Source: Phyllobacteriaceae bacterium
GTDB lineage: Bacteria; Pseudomonadota; Alphaproteobacteria; Rhizobiales; Ancalomicrobiaceae
NCBI GenBank assembly: GCA_012517025.1
Contig: JAAYVT010000515.1
Coordinates: forward strand, 1 to 37,139
Direction: 5' to 3'
Length of the DNA: 37,139 nucleotides
Shown: positions 7,356 through 17,236 of the stretch, piece after piece
Layout of the letters: every line of letters starts with the position of its first letter
Position numbering within the stretch: position 1 is the stretch's first letter
The notes under the pieces: model-generated
Database searches by the model: none
What the model was told of the DNA's origin: nothing
What the model saw: only the letters and a program-made list of their open reading frames with translations
Translations under genes and position numbers: made by a program

Positions 7356-8477
7356 TCAGGACACCGCCACCGGAGTGCCGACCGGCGTCGCCGCCGCGAC
7401 GCCGGCGCCGATCTCGATGCGGCGGCCGGTCGCGGCGTCGAAGAGGTGGAGAGCCTCGGGAGCGAAGCGGATCGCCAAGCCCTCCGGCGCGCCCCTGGCG
7501 AGCGCGGCGTCGGCGGAGACGACGAGGTCCTGGCCGTCGAGGCGGCCGTGCACCAACGCGGCGGAGCCGAGTTGCTCGACGAAGTCGACGTCCATCACCA
7601 AGGTCGGGTCGTTGACCGCGGCGCCGGTGGCGACCTCCTCGGGGCGGATGCCGAGCACCACCGCGGTTCCCGGCGCGAGGTCGTGACGCGGCAGCGCGAC
7701 GGTGCGGTTTCGCCCGAAGACGGCGGCGCCGGCGGCGTCGATCGTCGCCTCGATCAGGTTCATCGGCGGAGAGCCGATGAAGGAGGCGACGAAGCGGCTG
7801 GCCGGGCGATGCCAGACCTCGAGCGGGGTGCCGACCTGCTCGACCCGTCCGCCGTTGAGCACGACGATGCGGTCGGCCAGCGTCATCGCCTCGACCTGAT
7901 CATGGGTGACGAAGACCGAGGTGGCGCCGAGCCGGTTGTGCAGCTTGCGGATCTCGATGCGCATCTGCACGCGCAGCTTGGCGTCGAGGTTCGACAGCGG
8001 CTCGTCGAAGAGGAAGACCTTGGGTTCGCGGATCATCGCGCGGCCCATGGCGACGCGCTGGCGCTGACCGCCGGAGAGCTGCGCCGGGCGGCGCTCCAGC
8101 AGATCGACGAGGCCGAGCGATCGCGCCACCGCCTCGACCCTGGCGCGGCGTTCGACGCGGGCGAGGCCTGCGACCTTCAGCGCGTAACCGATGTTCTCGC
8201 CGACCGTCATGTGCGGATAGAGGGCGTAGTTCTGGAACACCATGGCGCAGCCGCGCTCACGCGGCTCGAGGGAGTTGGCGCGGCGGCCGTCGATCGACAG
8301 GTCGCCGGCGGTGATGTCCTCGAGCCCGGCGATCATCCGCAGCAGCGTGGACTTGCCGCAGCCCGACGGGCCCAGCACCACCACGAACTCGCCGGAGCCG
8401 ATGTCGAGGTCGAGCGCCTGCACCACGGCGGTGGCGCCGTAGGATTTGGCGACGTTGCGAAGCGTGATTTCGGCCAT
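7356..8477 (-). CDS. ugpC: Glycerol-3-phosphate ABC importer, ATP-binding protein UgpC
   Basis: A 373-residue cytoplasmic ATPase of the MalK/UgpC group (CUT1). Visible motifs: Walker A GPSGCGKST (36-44), Q-loop Gln82, signature LSGGQ (134-138), Walker B VFLFDE (154-159) and switch His192. A C-terminal OB-type regulatory domain begins near residue 235. It contains GIRPEEV, typical of this group. The ATG at 8477 is chosen because GAGGA precedes it and the ABC domain begins at once; the longer upstream frame overlaps ugpE. It is the last gene of ugpBAEC. Other CUT1 sugar importers have similar ATPases, so the substrate call rests on the binding protein and permeases upstream. Confidence 0.92.
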   Translation of the reverse strand: MAEITLRNVAKSYGATAVVQALDLDIGSGEFVVVLGPSGCGKSTLLRMIAGLEDITAGDLSIDGRRANSLEPRERGCAMVFQNYALYPHMTVGENIGYALKVAGLARVERRARVEAVARSLGLVDLLERRPAQLSGGQRQRVAMGRAMIREPKVFLFDEPLSNLDAKLRVQMRIEIRKLHNRLGATSVFVTHDQVEAMTLADRIVVLNGGRVEQVGTPLEVWHRPASRFVASFIGSPPMNLIEATIDAAGAAVFGRNRTVALPRHDLAPGTAVVLGIRPEEVATGAAVNDPTLVMDVDFVEQLGSAALVHGRLDGQDLVVSADAALARGAPEGLAIRFAPEALHLFDAATGRRIEIGAGVAAATPVGTPVAVS

Positions 8478-8500
8478 CCGTCCGTCCTCGATCCGACAGG

Positions 8501-9415
8501 TCATTTCTCGGTGGCGATGAGGCCGCGCACGAACCAGCGCTGCATCGCCACCACCACGATCAGGGTCGGCGCCATGACGATCAGCGTTCCGGCCATTGCG
8601 ATGTTCCACTCGGGCACGCCGCCGACGTTGGGGATCAACTGTTTCAGTTCGGTGACGGCGGTGGCGTGGCTCGGCTCGGTCGTGACCAGGAGCGGCCACA
8701 GGTACTGGTTCCACGCCCACAGGAACATGATGGTGGCGAGCGCGGCGACGTTGTTGCGGCTGAGCGGCAGCAGCACGTCGAAGAAGAAGCGGATCGGTCC
8801 GGCGCCGTCCATCTTCGCCGCCTCGACCAGCTCGTCCGGGATGGTCATGAAGAACTGGCGATAGAGAAAGGTGCCGGTGGCGGTGGCGACCAGCGGCAGG
8901 ATCAGGCCGGCGTAGGAATTGAGGAGGCCGAACTTCAGGTCGAAGCGGAGGCCGGTCACCGCGGTGATCAGACCGCTCAGGCCGGTCGCGTCGAGGATCG
9001 CCCGATAGGGCTCGAGGACGTCGGCGGCGACCGCGTAGGTCGGCACGATGCGCACCTCGAGCGGCAGCATCAGGGTGACGAAGATCGCCCAGAAGATCGC
9101 CTGCCGGCCGGGGAAGCGGAAGAACACGATGGCGAAGGCGGTCAGCGCCGAGACGATCACCTTGCCGAAGGCGACGCCGCCGGCGAAGACGAAGCTGTTC
9201 AAGAGCTTAGGGCCGAGATCGGCGCGCACCCAGGCCTCGCGCAGATTTTCGAGGAAATGCCCGCCCGGGGTGAGCGGCATCGGCACCAGATTGACCGCCA
9301 CGAGGTCGTGCGAGGCGGCGATCACCACGATCGCGAAGGGCGCGATCACGGCGAGAAAGCCGAGCAACAGGACGACGTGAGTGACGACGTTCAGAATCGG
9401 AGTGCGTTCGATCAT
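8501..9415 (-). CDS. ugpE: Glycerol-3-phosphate ABC importer, permease UgpE
   Basis: A 304-residue inner-membrane permease, slightly longer than E. coli UgpE. Six hydrophobic spans are seen, near residues 10-33, 73-98, 103-127, 165-185, 218-238 and 270-290. The EAA loop that contacts the ATPase reads EAAKMDGAGPIRFFFDVLLPL (about 207-227). It ends MQRWFVRGLIATEK, the usual C terminus of CUT1 permeases of the MalG/UgpE type. It begins 7 bases after the ugpA stop, so the two permeases are probably translated together. It works with UgpA as the heterodimeric channel. Confidence 0.92.
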   Translation of the reverse strand: MIERTPILNVVTHVVLLLGFLAVIAPFAIVVIAASHDLVAVNLVPMPLTPGGHFLENLREAWVRADLGPKLLNSFVFAGGVAFGKVIVSALTAFAIVFFRFPGRQAIFWAIFVTLMLPLEVRIVPTYAVAADVLEPYRAILDATGLSGLITAVTGLRFDLKFGLLNSYAGLILPLVATATGTFLYRQFFMTIPDELVEAAKMDGAGPIRFFFDVLLPLSRNNVAALATIMFLWAWNQYLWPLLVTTEPSHATAVTELKQLIPNVGGVPEWNIAMAGTLIVMAPTLIVVVAMQRWFVRGLIATEK

Positions 9416-9422
9416 CGCCGCC

Positions 9423-10307
9423 TCACTTGTAGTGCACGCGCCGCTCGACGAAGCGGAACTGGACGATGGTGAGGGCGACGATGAGCAGCATCAGGATGAT
9501 CGACTGCGCCGCCGCGCCGGAATAGTCGAGGCCTTTGAAGCCGTCGAAATAGATCTTGTAGACCATCAGCTCGGTGGCGCGGGCGGGGCCGCCCGAGGTC
9601 ATGACGTCGACGATGCCGAAACTGTCCTGGAAGCTCTCGGTGATGTCGATGACGAGCAGGAAGAACACCGTCGGGGTCAGGAGCGGCAGTTGGATGTCGC
9701 GCAGGCGGCGCAGCCAGCCGGCACCGTCGAGGGCCGCGGCTTCGGTCAGCGCCTTCGGGATGCCCTGCAGCGCGGCGAGGAAGAAGACGAAGTCGTAGCC
9801 GACGTATTTCCACGAGAAGGCGACGATCACCGAGGCCATGGCGTCGCCGCCGTCGAGGGCGGGATCCCACAGGCCCGGCCAGATCTGGTTGACGAAGGAC
9901 AGGAACCCCGCCTCCGGCGCCATCATGAAGCGGAAGGCGAGCGCCAAGGCCGGTGCGGCGATGCCGTAGGGCCAGATCATCACCACCCGATAGAACTTCG
10001 AGCCGGCGAGCTCGCGATCGACCAGCACGGCGAGGACCAGCGCGATCCCCATCGCCAGCGCGGTGGAGATGCCGGCGAACACGGTCGAGCGGACGATCGA
10101 GTTCCAATAGAGCGGATCGGACAGGATCTGGCGGAAATTGTCGAGCCCGACCCATGTGTTGCCGCCGCCCCAGGGCTGCTGCAGGGTCAGCGACCAATAG
10201 ACCGCCTGCCCGGCCGGCCAATAGAAGAAGGTGAAGATCAGGATGATCTGCGGCACCGCGAAAGCGATGCCGATCCACCAGTGCCGGAAACTCGCGCGTC
10301 GGGTCAT
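9423..10307 (-). CDS. ugpA: Glycerol-3-phosphate ABC importer, permease UgpA
   Basis: A 294-residue inner-membrane permease, nearly the same length as E. coli UgpA. Spans are visible near 12-32, 72-97, 108-130, 157-177, 205-225 and 262-282. The EAA loop reads EAAALDGAGWLRRLRDIQLPL (about 193-213). The C-terminal FVERRVHYK matches the UgpA ending. The ATG at 10307 opens the standard N terminus (MTRRASFRHWWIGIAFAVPQ); the 56 codons upstream in the same frame are Arg/Pro-rich shadow. It follows ugpB after a gap of about 110 bp that contains a stable hairpin. Confidence 0.93.
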   Translation of the reverse strand: MTRRASFRHWWIGIAFAVPQIILIFTFFYWPAGQAVYWSLTLQQPWGGGNTWVGLDNFRQILSDPLYWNSIVRSTVFAGISTALAMGIALVLAVLVDRELAGSKFYRVVMIWPYGIAAPALALAFRFMMAPEAGFLSFVNQIWPGLWDPALDGGDAMASVIVAFSWKYVGYDFVFFLAALQGIPKALTEAAALDGAGWLRRLRDIQLPLLTPTVFFLLVIDITESFQDSFGIVDVMTSGGPARATELMVYKIYFDGFKGLDYSGAAAQSIILMLLIVALTIVQFRFVERRVHYK

Positions 10308-10341
10308 GAGGGTCTCGGGGAGGCGTCGATCGAGCTCGTCG

Positions 10342-10380
10342 GGGGCGCCCGAAGGCGGCGGAAACGACGCCGGGCGCCCC
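10342..10380 (-). promoter_or_regulatory. Intra-operon hairpin between ugpB and ugpA
   Basis: A perfect 10-bp GC stem (10342-10351 with 10371-10380) encloses 19 bases. No T tract follows. In binding-protein operons such hairpins often protect or truncate the transcript, so that the periplasmic binding protein is made in excess over the membrane subunits. That role is inferred here. Confidence 0.55.
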
Positions 10381-10416
10381 TCGCGGCGAGGAGCGCCCGA
10401 ACGTCCGGTCGCCCGA

Positions 10417-11760
10417 TCAGGGCAGCTGCTTGCCCTTGTAGGTCGCCTCGAAGCGACGCAGCACCGTGTTGCCACGCTCGACCATGCCGTCGATCGCCGG
10501 CTGGACCTGCTCCTTGCCGGAGAAGATCGCCTGCAGACCGTTGCCGACCTCGGCGCGGATCTGGGTGAAGTTGCCGAGGCGGATGCCGCGGGTGAGCGGG
10601 GTCGGCGGGGTGAAGGTCAGCGATTCGATCGCCGCCTCGCGACCCTTGTAGGGGGCCTTGTCGTAGAAGCCTTCCTTCTTCATGTACTCGAAGCCGGACT
10701 TGGTGACCGGGATGTAGCCGGTGACGGTCGACCAGAACAGCGCGCTCTCCGGCTTCGCGACGAAGGCGAGGAAGGCGGCGGCGCCCTTGTATTCGGCGGC
10801 CGACTTGCCCTTCAGCGTCCACAACGAAGCGCCACCGACGAGGCTGTTCTTGCGTTCGGTGCCGGCATAGACCGGCAGCATGGCGACGTCCCAAGTGACG
10901 CCTTCCTTGGCGGTGCGGCCGACCGTGCCGTGATCGCCGACCGAGGTCATGATCATCTGGCAGTCGCCGGCGGCGAAGGCCTGGACCATGTCCTGACCCA
11001 ACTCCTTCGACTTGATCTTGACGAGACCGTCGTCGTACCACGCCTTCAGATCGGTCACGTATTTGACGAACTTGGTCTTGTTGAAGACGAGTTCGGCGTC
11101 GAGGCCGTCGTAGCCGTTGTTCTTGCTGGCGATCGGCTCACCGTGGATGGCCGAGAACTGCTCCATCAGCTGCCAGCTCTCGTTGGCCGAGACGTTGATC
11201 GCCATCGGGCACTCGTAGCCGGCCTTCTTCAGCGCGACCATGTCGTCGTGCGCTTCTTCCCAGGTCTTCGGCGCGGCGGTCTTACCGATCTTCTCGAAGG
11301 CGCCCTTGTTCCAATAGAGCAGCGGCGTCGAGGAGTTGAAGGGGAAGGAGAACATCTGCCCCTTCGACGAGGCGTAATAGCCGGCGATGCCGCCGATGTA
11401 GTCGTTCCAGTCGACTTTGTAGCCGTTGTCTTCCATCAGCTTGTACGAAGGTACGAAGGCGTCGGAGAGCATCATGGTGGCGGTGCCGACGTCGTAGACC
11501 TGGACGACGGTCGGCTGCTTGCCGGCGCGGAAGGCGGCGATGGTGTTCTGCAGCGCGGCGTCGTAGTTGCCCTGGCTGGTGCAGACCACCTCGAACTCGT
11601 TCTGCGAGGCGTTGAAGCGGCCGCAGACCTCCTGCACGCGCTTCTCGAGATCGCCCGAGAGGCCGAACCAGAAATCGAACTTGGTCTTCTCCGCCGCCTG
11701 GGCGGTCGTGGCGAGCAGGAGCGCCGCGAGCGCGGCCGTCGTCGGGAACGTCTTCTTCAT
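10417..11760 (-). CDS. ugpB: Glycerol-3-phosphate ABC importer, periplasmic binding protein UgpB
   Basis: A 447-residue periplasmic solute-binding protein. The signal peptide is residues 1-22 (MKKTFPTTAALAALLLATTAQA). The mature protein starts AEKTKFDFWFGLSGDLEKR. QVYDVGTATMM is near-diagnostic of UgpB (E. coli has QVYEVGTATMM), and GNYDAALQNTIAAFRAGKQP is the equally typical stretch before it. Length agrees with UgpB (438 in E. coli). GAGGA lies before the ATG at 11760; the upstream extension is rejected because the signal peptide starts there. It heads the ugpBAEC operon. No ugpQ phosphodiesterase or local regulator is present. Expression in relatives usually responds to phosphate, but I could not identify a convincing PhoB box. 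Confidence 0.95.
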   Translation of the reverse strand: MKKTFPTTAALAALLLATTAQAAEKTKFDFWFGLSGDLEKRVQEVCGRFNASQNEFEVVCTSQGNYDAALQNTIAAFRAGKQPTVVQVYDVGTATMMLSDAFVPSYKLMEDNGYKVDWNDYIGGIAGYYASSKGQMFSFPFNSSTPLLYWNKGAFEKIGKTAAPKTWEEAHDDMVALKKAGYECPMAINVSANESWQLMEQFSAIHGEPIASKNNGYDGLDAELVFNKTKFVKYVTDLKAWYDDGLVKIKSKELGQDMVQAFAAGDCQMIMTSVGDHGTVGRTAKEGVTWDVAMLPVYAGTERKNSLVGGASLWTLKGKSAAEYKGAAAFLAFVAKPESALFWSTVTGYIPVTKSGFEYMKKEGFYDKAPYKGREAAIESLTFTPPTPLTRGIRLGNFTQIRAEVGNGLQAIFSGKEQVQPAIDGMVERGNTVLRRFEATYKGKQLP

Positions 11761-12102
11761 CGTCGGTTCCTCGGGAAACGACGTCGTCGCCGGCCGGCGA
11801 ATGCGACGTCGAGGATGGGGACCGGCGGACATTGCGGAGCCTCGATGACGTGCCGCAGACGATTCGATGACGGTTCCGTGTACGATCGTTCAGCGAGCAT
11901 CGGCCGGCGCCGGCGCGTCGGCGAACTTCGGCCGACCCCGCCGCCGATCGGCTCGAATCGCGCTTCGGCGCGGCGGCAACCACGGGCGTGGCGCGGCGAA
12001 GCACCGCGCCCCCGCAGGGCGCGTCCCGCTTCGTCCACGAGTGACGAGCGCGACGACTCGGATCACATTCGCCGCCGTCTGCCGTGGACCCCGGGGGCGA
12101 CG
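11761..12102. promoter_or_regulatory. Gap between ugpB and the lipoprotein gene; promoters inferred
   Basis: A 342-bp divergent region that must contain the ugp promoter on the minus strand and the lipoprotein promoter on the plus strand. I see no convincing RNA structure, no clear PhoB box and no gene. The palindrome ACGATCGT near 11882-11889 is too short to interpret. Confidence 0.3.
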
Positions 12103-12450
12103 ATGAAAGCGAACACCATCTCGATCGGCGTCTTTTCGACGATCGTCTGCGCCGTTCTTCTGAGTGGATGCGAGACGACGGAGGCGAACCGGATCGCCTA
12201 CGACCACGCCTCGGCCTCCAGCGACCAGTTCCTGAAGGACCGCTACGCCTGCATCAAGGAATCGATGGGCTTCGTGCAATCCGGCAAGAGCTACGTCACC
12301 GACGGCTACGGCCAGAGCCGATCCGAAGGCAAGAACGCGGTGAACGGCCCGGTGTTCAACAACTGCATGGCGTTGAAGGGATACACCCAGAACGACGAGG
12401 CCGGCCGGCTGGTGGTGCCGCCGGCGCTGGTCGTGCCCTCCTACGACTGA
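12103..12450 (+). CDS. Small lipoprotein of unknown function
   Basis: A 115-residue predicted outer-membrane or periplasm-facing lipoprotein. The N terminus ends in a clear lipobox, VLLSGC, with Cys about residue 23. The mature protein is short and polar, with two further cysteines in DRYACIKES and FNNCMALKGY. The C-M-x-x-K-G-Y phrase near the C terminus is common in small proteobacterial lipoproteins, but no function is known to me. The upstream open frame is very long and Arg/Gly/Asp-rich, and only the part from the ATG at 12103 looks real. It is monocistronic and ends in a strong bidirectional terminator. Confidence 0.8.
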   Translation: MKANTISIGVFSTIVCAVLLSGCETTEANRIAYDHASASSDQFLKDRYACIKESMGFVQSGKSYVTDGYGQSRSEGKNAVNGPVFNNCMALKGYTQNDEAGRLVVPPALVVPSYD

Positions 12451-12498
12451 GCCCCTCCCGGGAGGGAGCCGCAGGGGCGCCGAAGACGGCACCAAAAG

Positions 12499-12534
12499 AA
12501 AATCGGCCCCGAACCGAAGTTCGGAGCCGATTTT
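12499..12534 (+). terminator. Bidirectional intrinsic terminator between lipoprotein gene and tRNA-Leu
   Basis: The outer stem is AAAATCGGC (12499-12507) with GCCGATTTT (12526-12534). The inner stem is CGAAC (12510-12514) with GTTCG (12519-12523), with a four-base loop. TTTTTC follows on the plus strand; the A-rich left flank gives a T tract on the minus strand. It therefore serves both the lipoprotein gene and the tRNA. Confidence 0.85.
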
Positions 12535-12544
12535 TCTTTCCTCA

Positions 12545-12629
12545 TGGTGCGGCCGATTGGACTCGAACCAACACGGGTCTCCCCACTAGCACCTCAAGCT
12601 AGCGCGTCTACCAATTCCGCCACGGCCGC
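12545..12629 (-). tRNA. tRNA-Leu (anticodon GAG)
   Basis: An 85-base type II tRNA on the minus strand. The acceptor stem GCGGCCG pairs with CGGCCGC, followed by discriminator A and an encoded CCA (12545-12547). The D arm contains TTGGTAGACGC. The anticodon loop TTGAGGT has GAG at 12593-12595, reading CUC and CUU leucine codons. The long variable arm and the TTCGAGTCC T-loop are as expected for leucine tRNAs. It is a single gene, followed in its own direction by the bidirectional terminator at 12499-12534. Confidence 0.97.
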
Positions 12630-12759
12630 GACCGGAGGAAGGTGTCGCGACGACTTCCGTCGTGCGAACCGGCGCTCATGTACCCCATCGGATTCGCCGG
12701 ATCAAGCACCCCGACGGGAAAATCTGTGTGGAAGATCACGGGGGTCGGCGGCGCGGCCG

Positions 12760-13026
12760 TCAGACCCGGCGAACATTGTCGCGCGGCCGGAAGCCGGGGG
12801 CGCGGAACAGCACCTCCTTGATGGTGATGCCGACGCGGTCGCCGCGCAGAATCACTTGGCCGGTGGCCACCGGAACGTCGTTGGCGAAGATCTGGACGTC
12901 GTCGGTCTCACGCGTGTCGAGCTCGATGACCGCTCCGCGGCCCATCCGCAGGACCTGATGGATCGGGACGTGCGTCGATCCCAGCACCACCGAAATGTCC
13001 ACGCCGATGTTGTCGAACGGAGTCAT
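12760..13026 (-). CDS. FliN/SpoA-domain protein (flagellar motor switch-like), orphan
   Basis: An 88-residue protein that is almost entirely one SpoA/FliN domain. It reads VDISVVLGSTHVPIHQVLRM, GRGAVIELD, FANDVPVATGQVILRGDRVGITI, which matches the FliN pattern of V-x-L-G-(x)-T-x-(x)-I-x-x-(V/L)-L, G-(S/A)-(V/I)-(I/V)-x-L-D, (I/F)-x-N-x-x-(V/I)-A-x-G-x-V. FliN forms the flagellar C-ring with FliM and FliG. AGGAGA lies before the ATG at 13026. No other flagellar gene is nearby; it sits between tRNA-Leu and divergent lipB. It may be a second FliN-type protein of the motor, or a SpoA protein with another role. Confidence 0.78.
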   Translation of the reverse strand: MTPFDNIGVDISVVLGSTHVPIHQVLRMGRGAVIELDTRETDDVQIFANDVPVATGQVILRGDRVGITIKEVLFRAPGFRPRDNVRRV

Positions 13027-13097
13027 ATGGTGTTCTCCTCGCCTCGCGCGCCCGGTCGCGCCGAACGCCCGAAGAGTGGCAGGTCGGTGGTTAGCGA

Positions 13098-13889
13098 ATG
13101 GTAAACGAGACGTCCCGAAACGACATCGAAGCCCCTCTCTCCGTCCCTCTCGCCGATGTGGCGGCGCCTCGCCCCGATCGCGACCACGTGCTCGACGGCG
13201 GCTTCCTCGCCCTCCCCGGCTCGGCGCCGGTCGAGTGGGCGATCGCGGAGGGGCTGACGCCCTACGACGCGGCGGTCGCGGAGATGGAAGCGCGGGTGGC
13301 GGCGATCGCGGCGGGGCAGGCGGCGGAGCGGGTGTGGCTGGTCGAGCACCCTCCCCTCTATACGGCCGGCACCAGCGCCGTTCCGGTCGATCTGCTCGAT
13401 CCGGATCGCTTCCCGGTGTTCCAGACCGGGCGCGGCGGCGAGTTCACCTATCACGGCCCCGGACAGCGTGTGGCCTACGTGATGCTCGACCTGACCCGGC
13501 GGCGGCAGGACCTGCGCGCCTATGTGGCGGCGCTCGAGCAATGGGTGATCGCCACCCTCGCCGATCACGGCGTGCGCGGCGAACGGCGCGAGGACCGGGT
13601 GGGGGTGTGGGTACGGCGGCCGGAGAAGGCGGAGATCGCGCCGGGCGTCGGCGCCGAGGACAAGATCGCGGCGATCGGCATCCGTGTGCGCAAGTGGGTG
13701 ACGTTCCACGGCATCGCGCTCAACGTCGAGCCCGACCTCTCCCATTTCTCCGGGATCGTGCCCTGCGGCATCCGCGGCTACGGCGTCACCTCGCTGGTCG
13801 ACCTCGGCCTGCCGGTGACCATGACCGACGTCGACGTGGTGCTGCGGCGGACCTTCGAGACGGTGTTCGGACCCACCGTCTCGGTGTGA
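13098..13889 (+). CDS. lipB: Octanoyl-[acyl carrier protein]:protein octanoyltransferase LipB
   Basis: A 263-residue enzyme that moves octanoate from acyl carrier protein to lipoyl domains, the first step of endogenous lipoate synthesis. Catalytic residues are visible: Cys223 in GIVPCGIRGYG, which forms the acyl thioester, and Lys189 in DKIAAIGIRVRKW. Substrate-binding RGGEFTYHGPGQ lies at 112-123. The N terminus is about 25-35 residues longer than in E. coli. The ATG at 13098 has only a weak ribosome site, so a start further in is possible. The stop lies 3 bases from the convergent acylphosphatase stop. LipA is not in the window. Confidence 0.95.
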   Translation: MVNETSRNDIEAPLSVPLADVAAPRPDRDHVLDGGFLALPGSAPVEWAIAEGLTPYDAAVAEMEARVAAIAAGQAAERVWLVEHPPLYTAGTSAVPVDLLDPDRFPVFQTGRGGEFTYHGPGQRVAYVMLDLTRRRQDLRAYVAALEQWVIATLADHGVRGERREDRVGVWVRRPEKAEIAPGVGAEDKIAAIGIRVRKWVTFHGIALNVEPDLSHFSGIVPCGIRGYGVTSLVDLGLPVTMTDVDVVLRRTFETVFGPTVSV

Positions 13890-13892
13890 GCC

Positions 13893-14171
13893 TCACTCGC
13901 TGGAGCGGATCAGGAAGCCGGGGCGCGGCGGCTCGCTCTCCTCGTAGCGCTCCAGCACTTCGACGCTGGCGCGGGCCGGGCCGCGCCGACAATGAGCGAT
14001 CATGTCGTGGACGGCGTCGTCGTCGCCGTGGAAGAGCGCCTCGACGGTGCCGTCGCGCAGATTGCGGACCCAACCGGCCAGCCCCAATTCGCGGGCACGC
14101 CGCTCGATCCAGGCGCGGAACCCCACGCCCTGCACTCGTCCCGACATGACGATCCTGATCGTCCGCACCAT
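13893..14171 (-). CDS. acyP: Acylphosphatase
   Basis: A 92-residue cytosolic enzyme of the standard length, which hydrolyses carboxyl-phosphate bonds such as acetyl phosphate. Family motifs are intact: GRVQGVGFR with catalytic Arg19, and GWVRNLRDGTVEA with catalytic Asn37. AGGAGA sits at good spacing before the ATG at 14171. The upstream in-frame sequence is Arg-rich and is discarded. It lies downstream of pccA and the HAD phosphatase on the same strand, with a gap of about 185 bp that may contain its own promoter. It converges on lipB. Confidence 0.93.
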   Translation of the reverse strand: MVRTIRIVMSGRVQGVGFRAWIERRARELGLAGWVRNLRDGTVEALFHGDDDAVHDMIAHCRRGPARASVEVLERYEESEPPRPGFLIRSSE

Positions 14172-14356
14172 TCTTCTCCTGCGAAAGGCGAAGCGACCCC
14201 GACGCGTCGCGAGACGACGCGCGGTTCCCCTGTCCCTTCGGAACGCCCAATCGATTCGAAGGATCGCGCCGCCCCCGACGCTGCCTTCGTGGATACATAG
14301 ATAGCCGCGTCGACGGGCGGCGCGCCAGCCGTGGAAACCCGCAGACGAATATTCGA

Positions 14357-15060
14357 TTACCGCGCGCGGCGGGCGAGGAGGAGATCGGCGAGATCGGCGA
14401 CCCGGTCGACCACCCGTTCCGCACCGGCGGCGGCGAGCTCGCCGTCCGCGCCGTAGCCCCAAGCGACGCCGATGGTGGCGATGCCGGCGGCGCGGGCGCC
14501 GACGACGTCGTGCTCACGATCGCCGATCATCACCGCGGTCGCGGGATCGATCGCCTCGACGTCGCGGATCCACGGCACGAGGTCGGTCTTGTGGACGCGG
14601 GTGCCGTCGAGCTCGGAGCCGTGGACGGCGGCGAAGGCGCGATCGAGGCCGAAGTGCTCGAGGATGCGGGCGGCGAAGACGCGCGGCTTGGAGGTCGCCA
14701 GCACCACGCGGCGCCCGTCGGCGACGAGGGCCGCGAGGAGGTCCGGGATGCCGGGATAGACCTCGTTCTCGTAGAGGCCGACGGTGCCGTAGCGGGCGCG
14801 ATAGGCGGCGACGCCGGCCTCCGCCAGGGTGCGGTCGCCGTCGAGCAGACGGGCGAAGGCGTCGATCAGCGGCGGTCCGATGCACCAGTCGAGATCGACC
14901 TCGGGACCGAGCGGCCGGCCGAGTTCGGCCATGGCGTGGCGGATCGAGACGGTGATGCCGACCTTCGGGTCGGTCAGTGTGCCGTCGAGATCGAAAAGGA
15001 CCGTGGCGATCCCGTCGGGGATCGCCACGGTCGATGTTTCGTCGTGGAGAGCCATCCGGC

Positions 15061-15064
<4 letters not shown>
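14357..15064 (-). CDS. HAD-superfamily phosphatase, phosphoglycolate phosphatase-like
   Basis: A 235-residue HAD hydrolase. Motif I is LFDLDGTLTDP with nucleophile Asp25 and acid/base Asp27. Motif II is LATSKP with Thr/Ser at about 123-124. Motif III Lys is in VHKTD, and motif IV is MIGDREHDVVGA. An alpha-helical cap between motifs I and II makes it a class C1 enzyme like Gph or PpaX. Its ATG at 15064 overlaps the pccA stop as ATGA, so translation is probably coupled; ATG at 15055 is an alternative start. Codons about 12-21 form a perfect 13-bp hairpin (15001-15030). A paralogue lies at 20177-20845. Substrate unknown; pyrophosphate or small phosphate esters are possible. Confidence 0.85.
15001..15030 (-). 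terminator. Terminator-like hairpin inside the 5' end of the HAD gene
   Basis: A perfect 13-bp stem (15001-15013 with 15018-15030) and a 4-base loop lie about 30 bases after the pccA stop, within codons for TVAIPDGIATV. On the minus strand TCCTTTTCGA follows at once. The structure would act as a partial terminator after pccA unless ribosomes moving into the HAD gene unfold it. Confidence 0.55.
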
Positions 15065-17076
<2,012 letters not shown>

Positions 17077-17200
17077 GTCGTGACACCGGCCCCGATGAAA
17101 AAGAGCAAGACGGGCGTGGTTCTAGGCGCTTCCGCGAAGCTCCGCAACTGCGGCAGGCGCGTCTGCGACCCCCTCACGCCCGCAAAATCGCTCGAAACAG

Positions 17201-17216
17201 TAAGACCTTGGTCTTA
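17201..17216. promoter_or_regulatory. Palindrome upstream of pccA, possible operator
   Basis: TAAGACC-TT-GGTCTTA is a 7-bp perfect inverted repeat with a 2-bp centre, 125-140 bp upstream of the pccA start. It lies just after the stop of the small exported-protein gene at 17237. Its AT-rich ends contrast with the surroundings, and it has the size of a dimeric repressor site. The regulator is unknown. Confidence 0.4.
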
Positions 17217-17236
17217 GGTCGTTCGTTCGTTCGCCT

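Noticed and set aside
11867..12106. Small open frame before the lipoprotein gene
   Set aside because: It is Arg/Pro/Gly-rich, has no ribosome site and resembles no family. It also overlaps the expected promoter region.
13085..13106. TTAG-N7-TAAA at the lipB start as a CtrA site next to the FliN-like gene
   Set aside because: It has two mismatches to TTAA-N7-TTAA and overlaps the lipB start codon, so chance is likely.
17185..17196. 12-mer AAATCGCTCGAA shared with 23170-23181 as a common regulatory motif
   Set aside because: A single shared 12-mer in 37 kb of biased composition is weak evidence, and the two contexts are unrelated.
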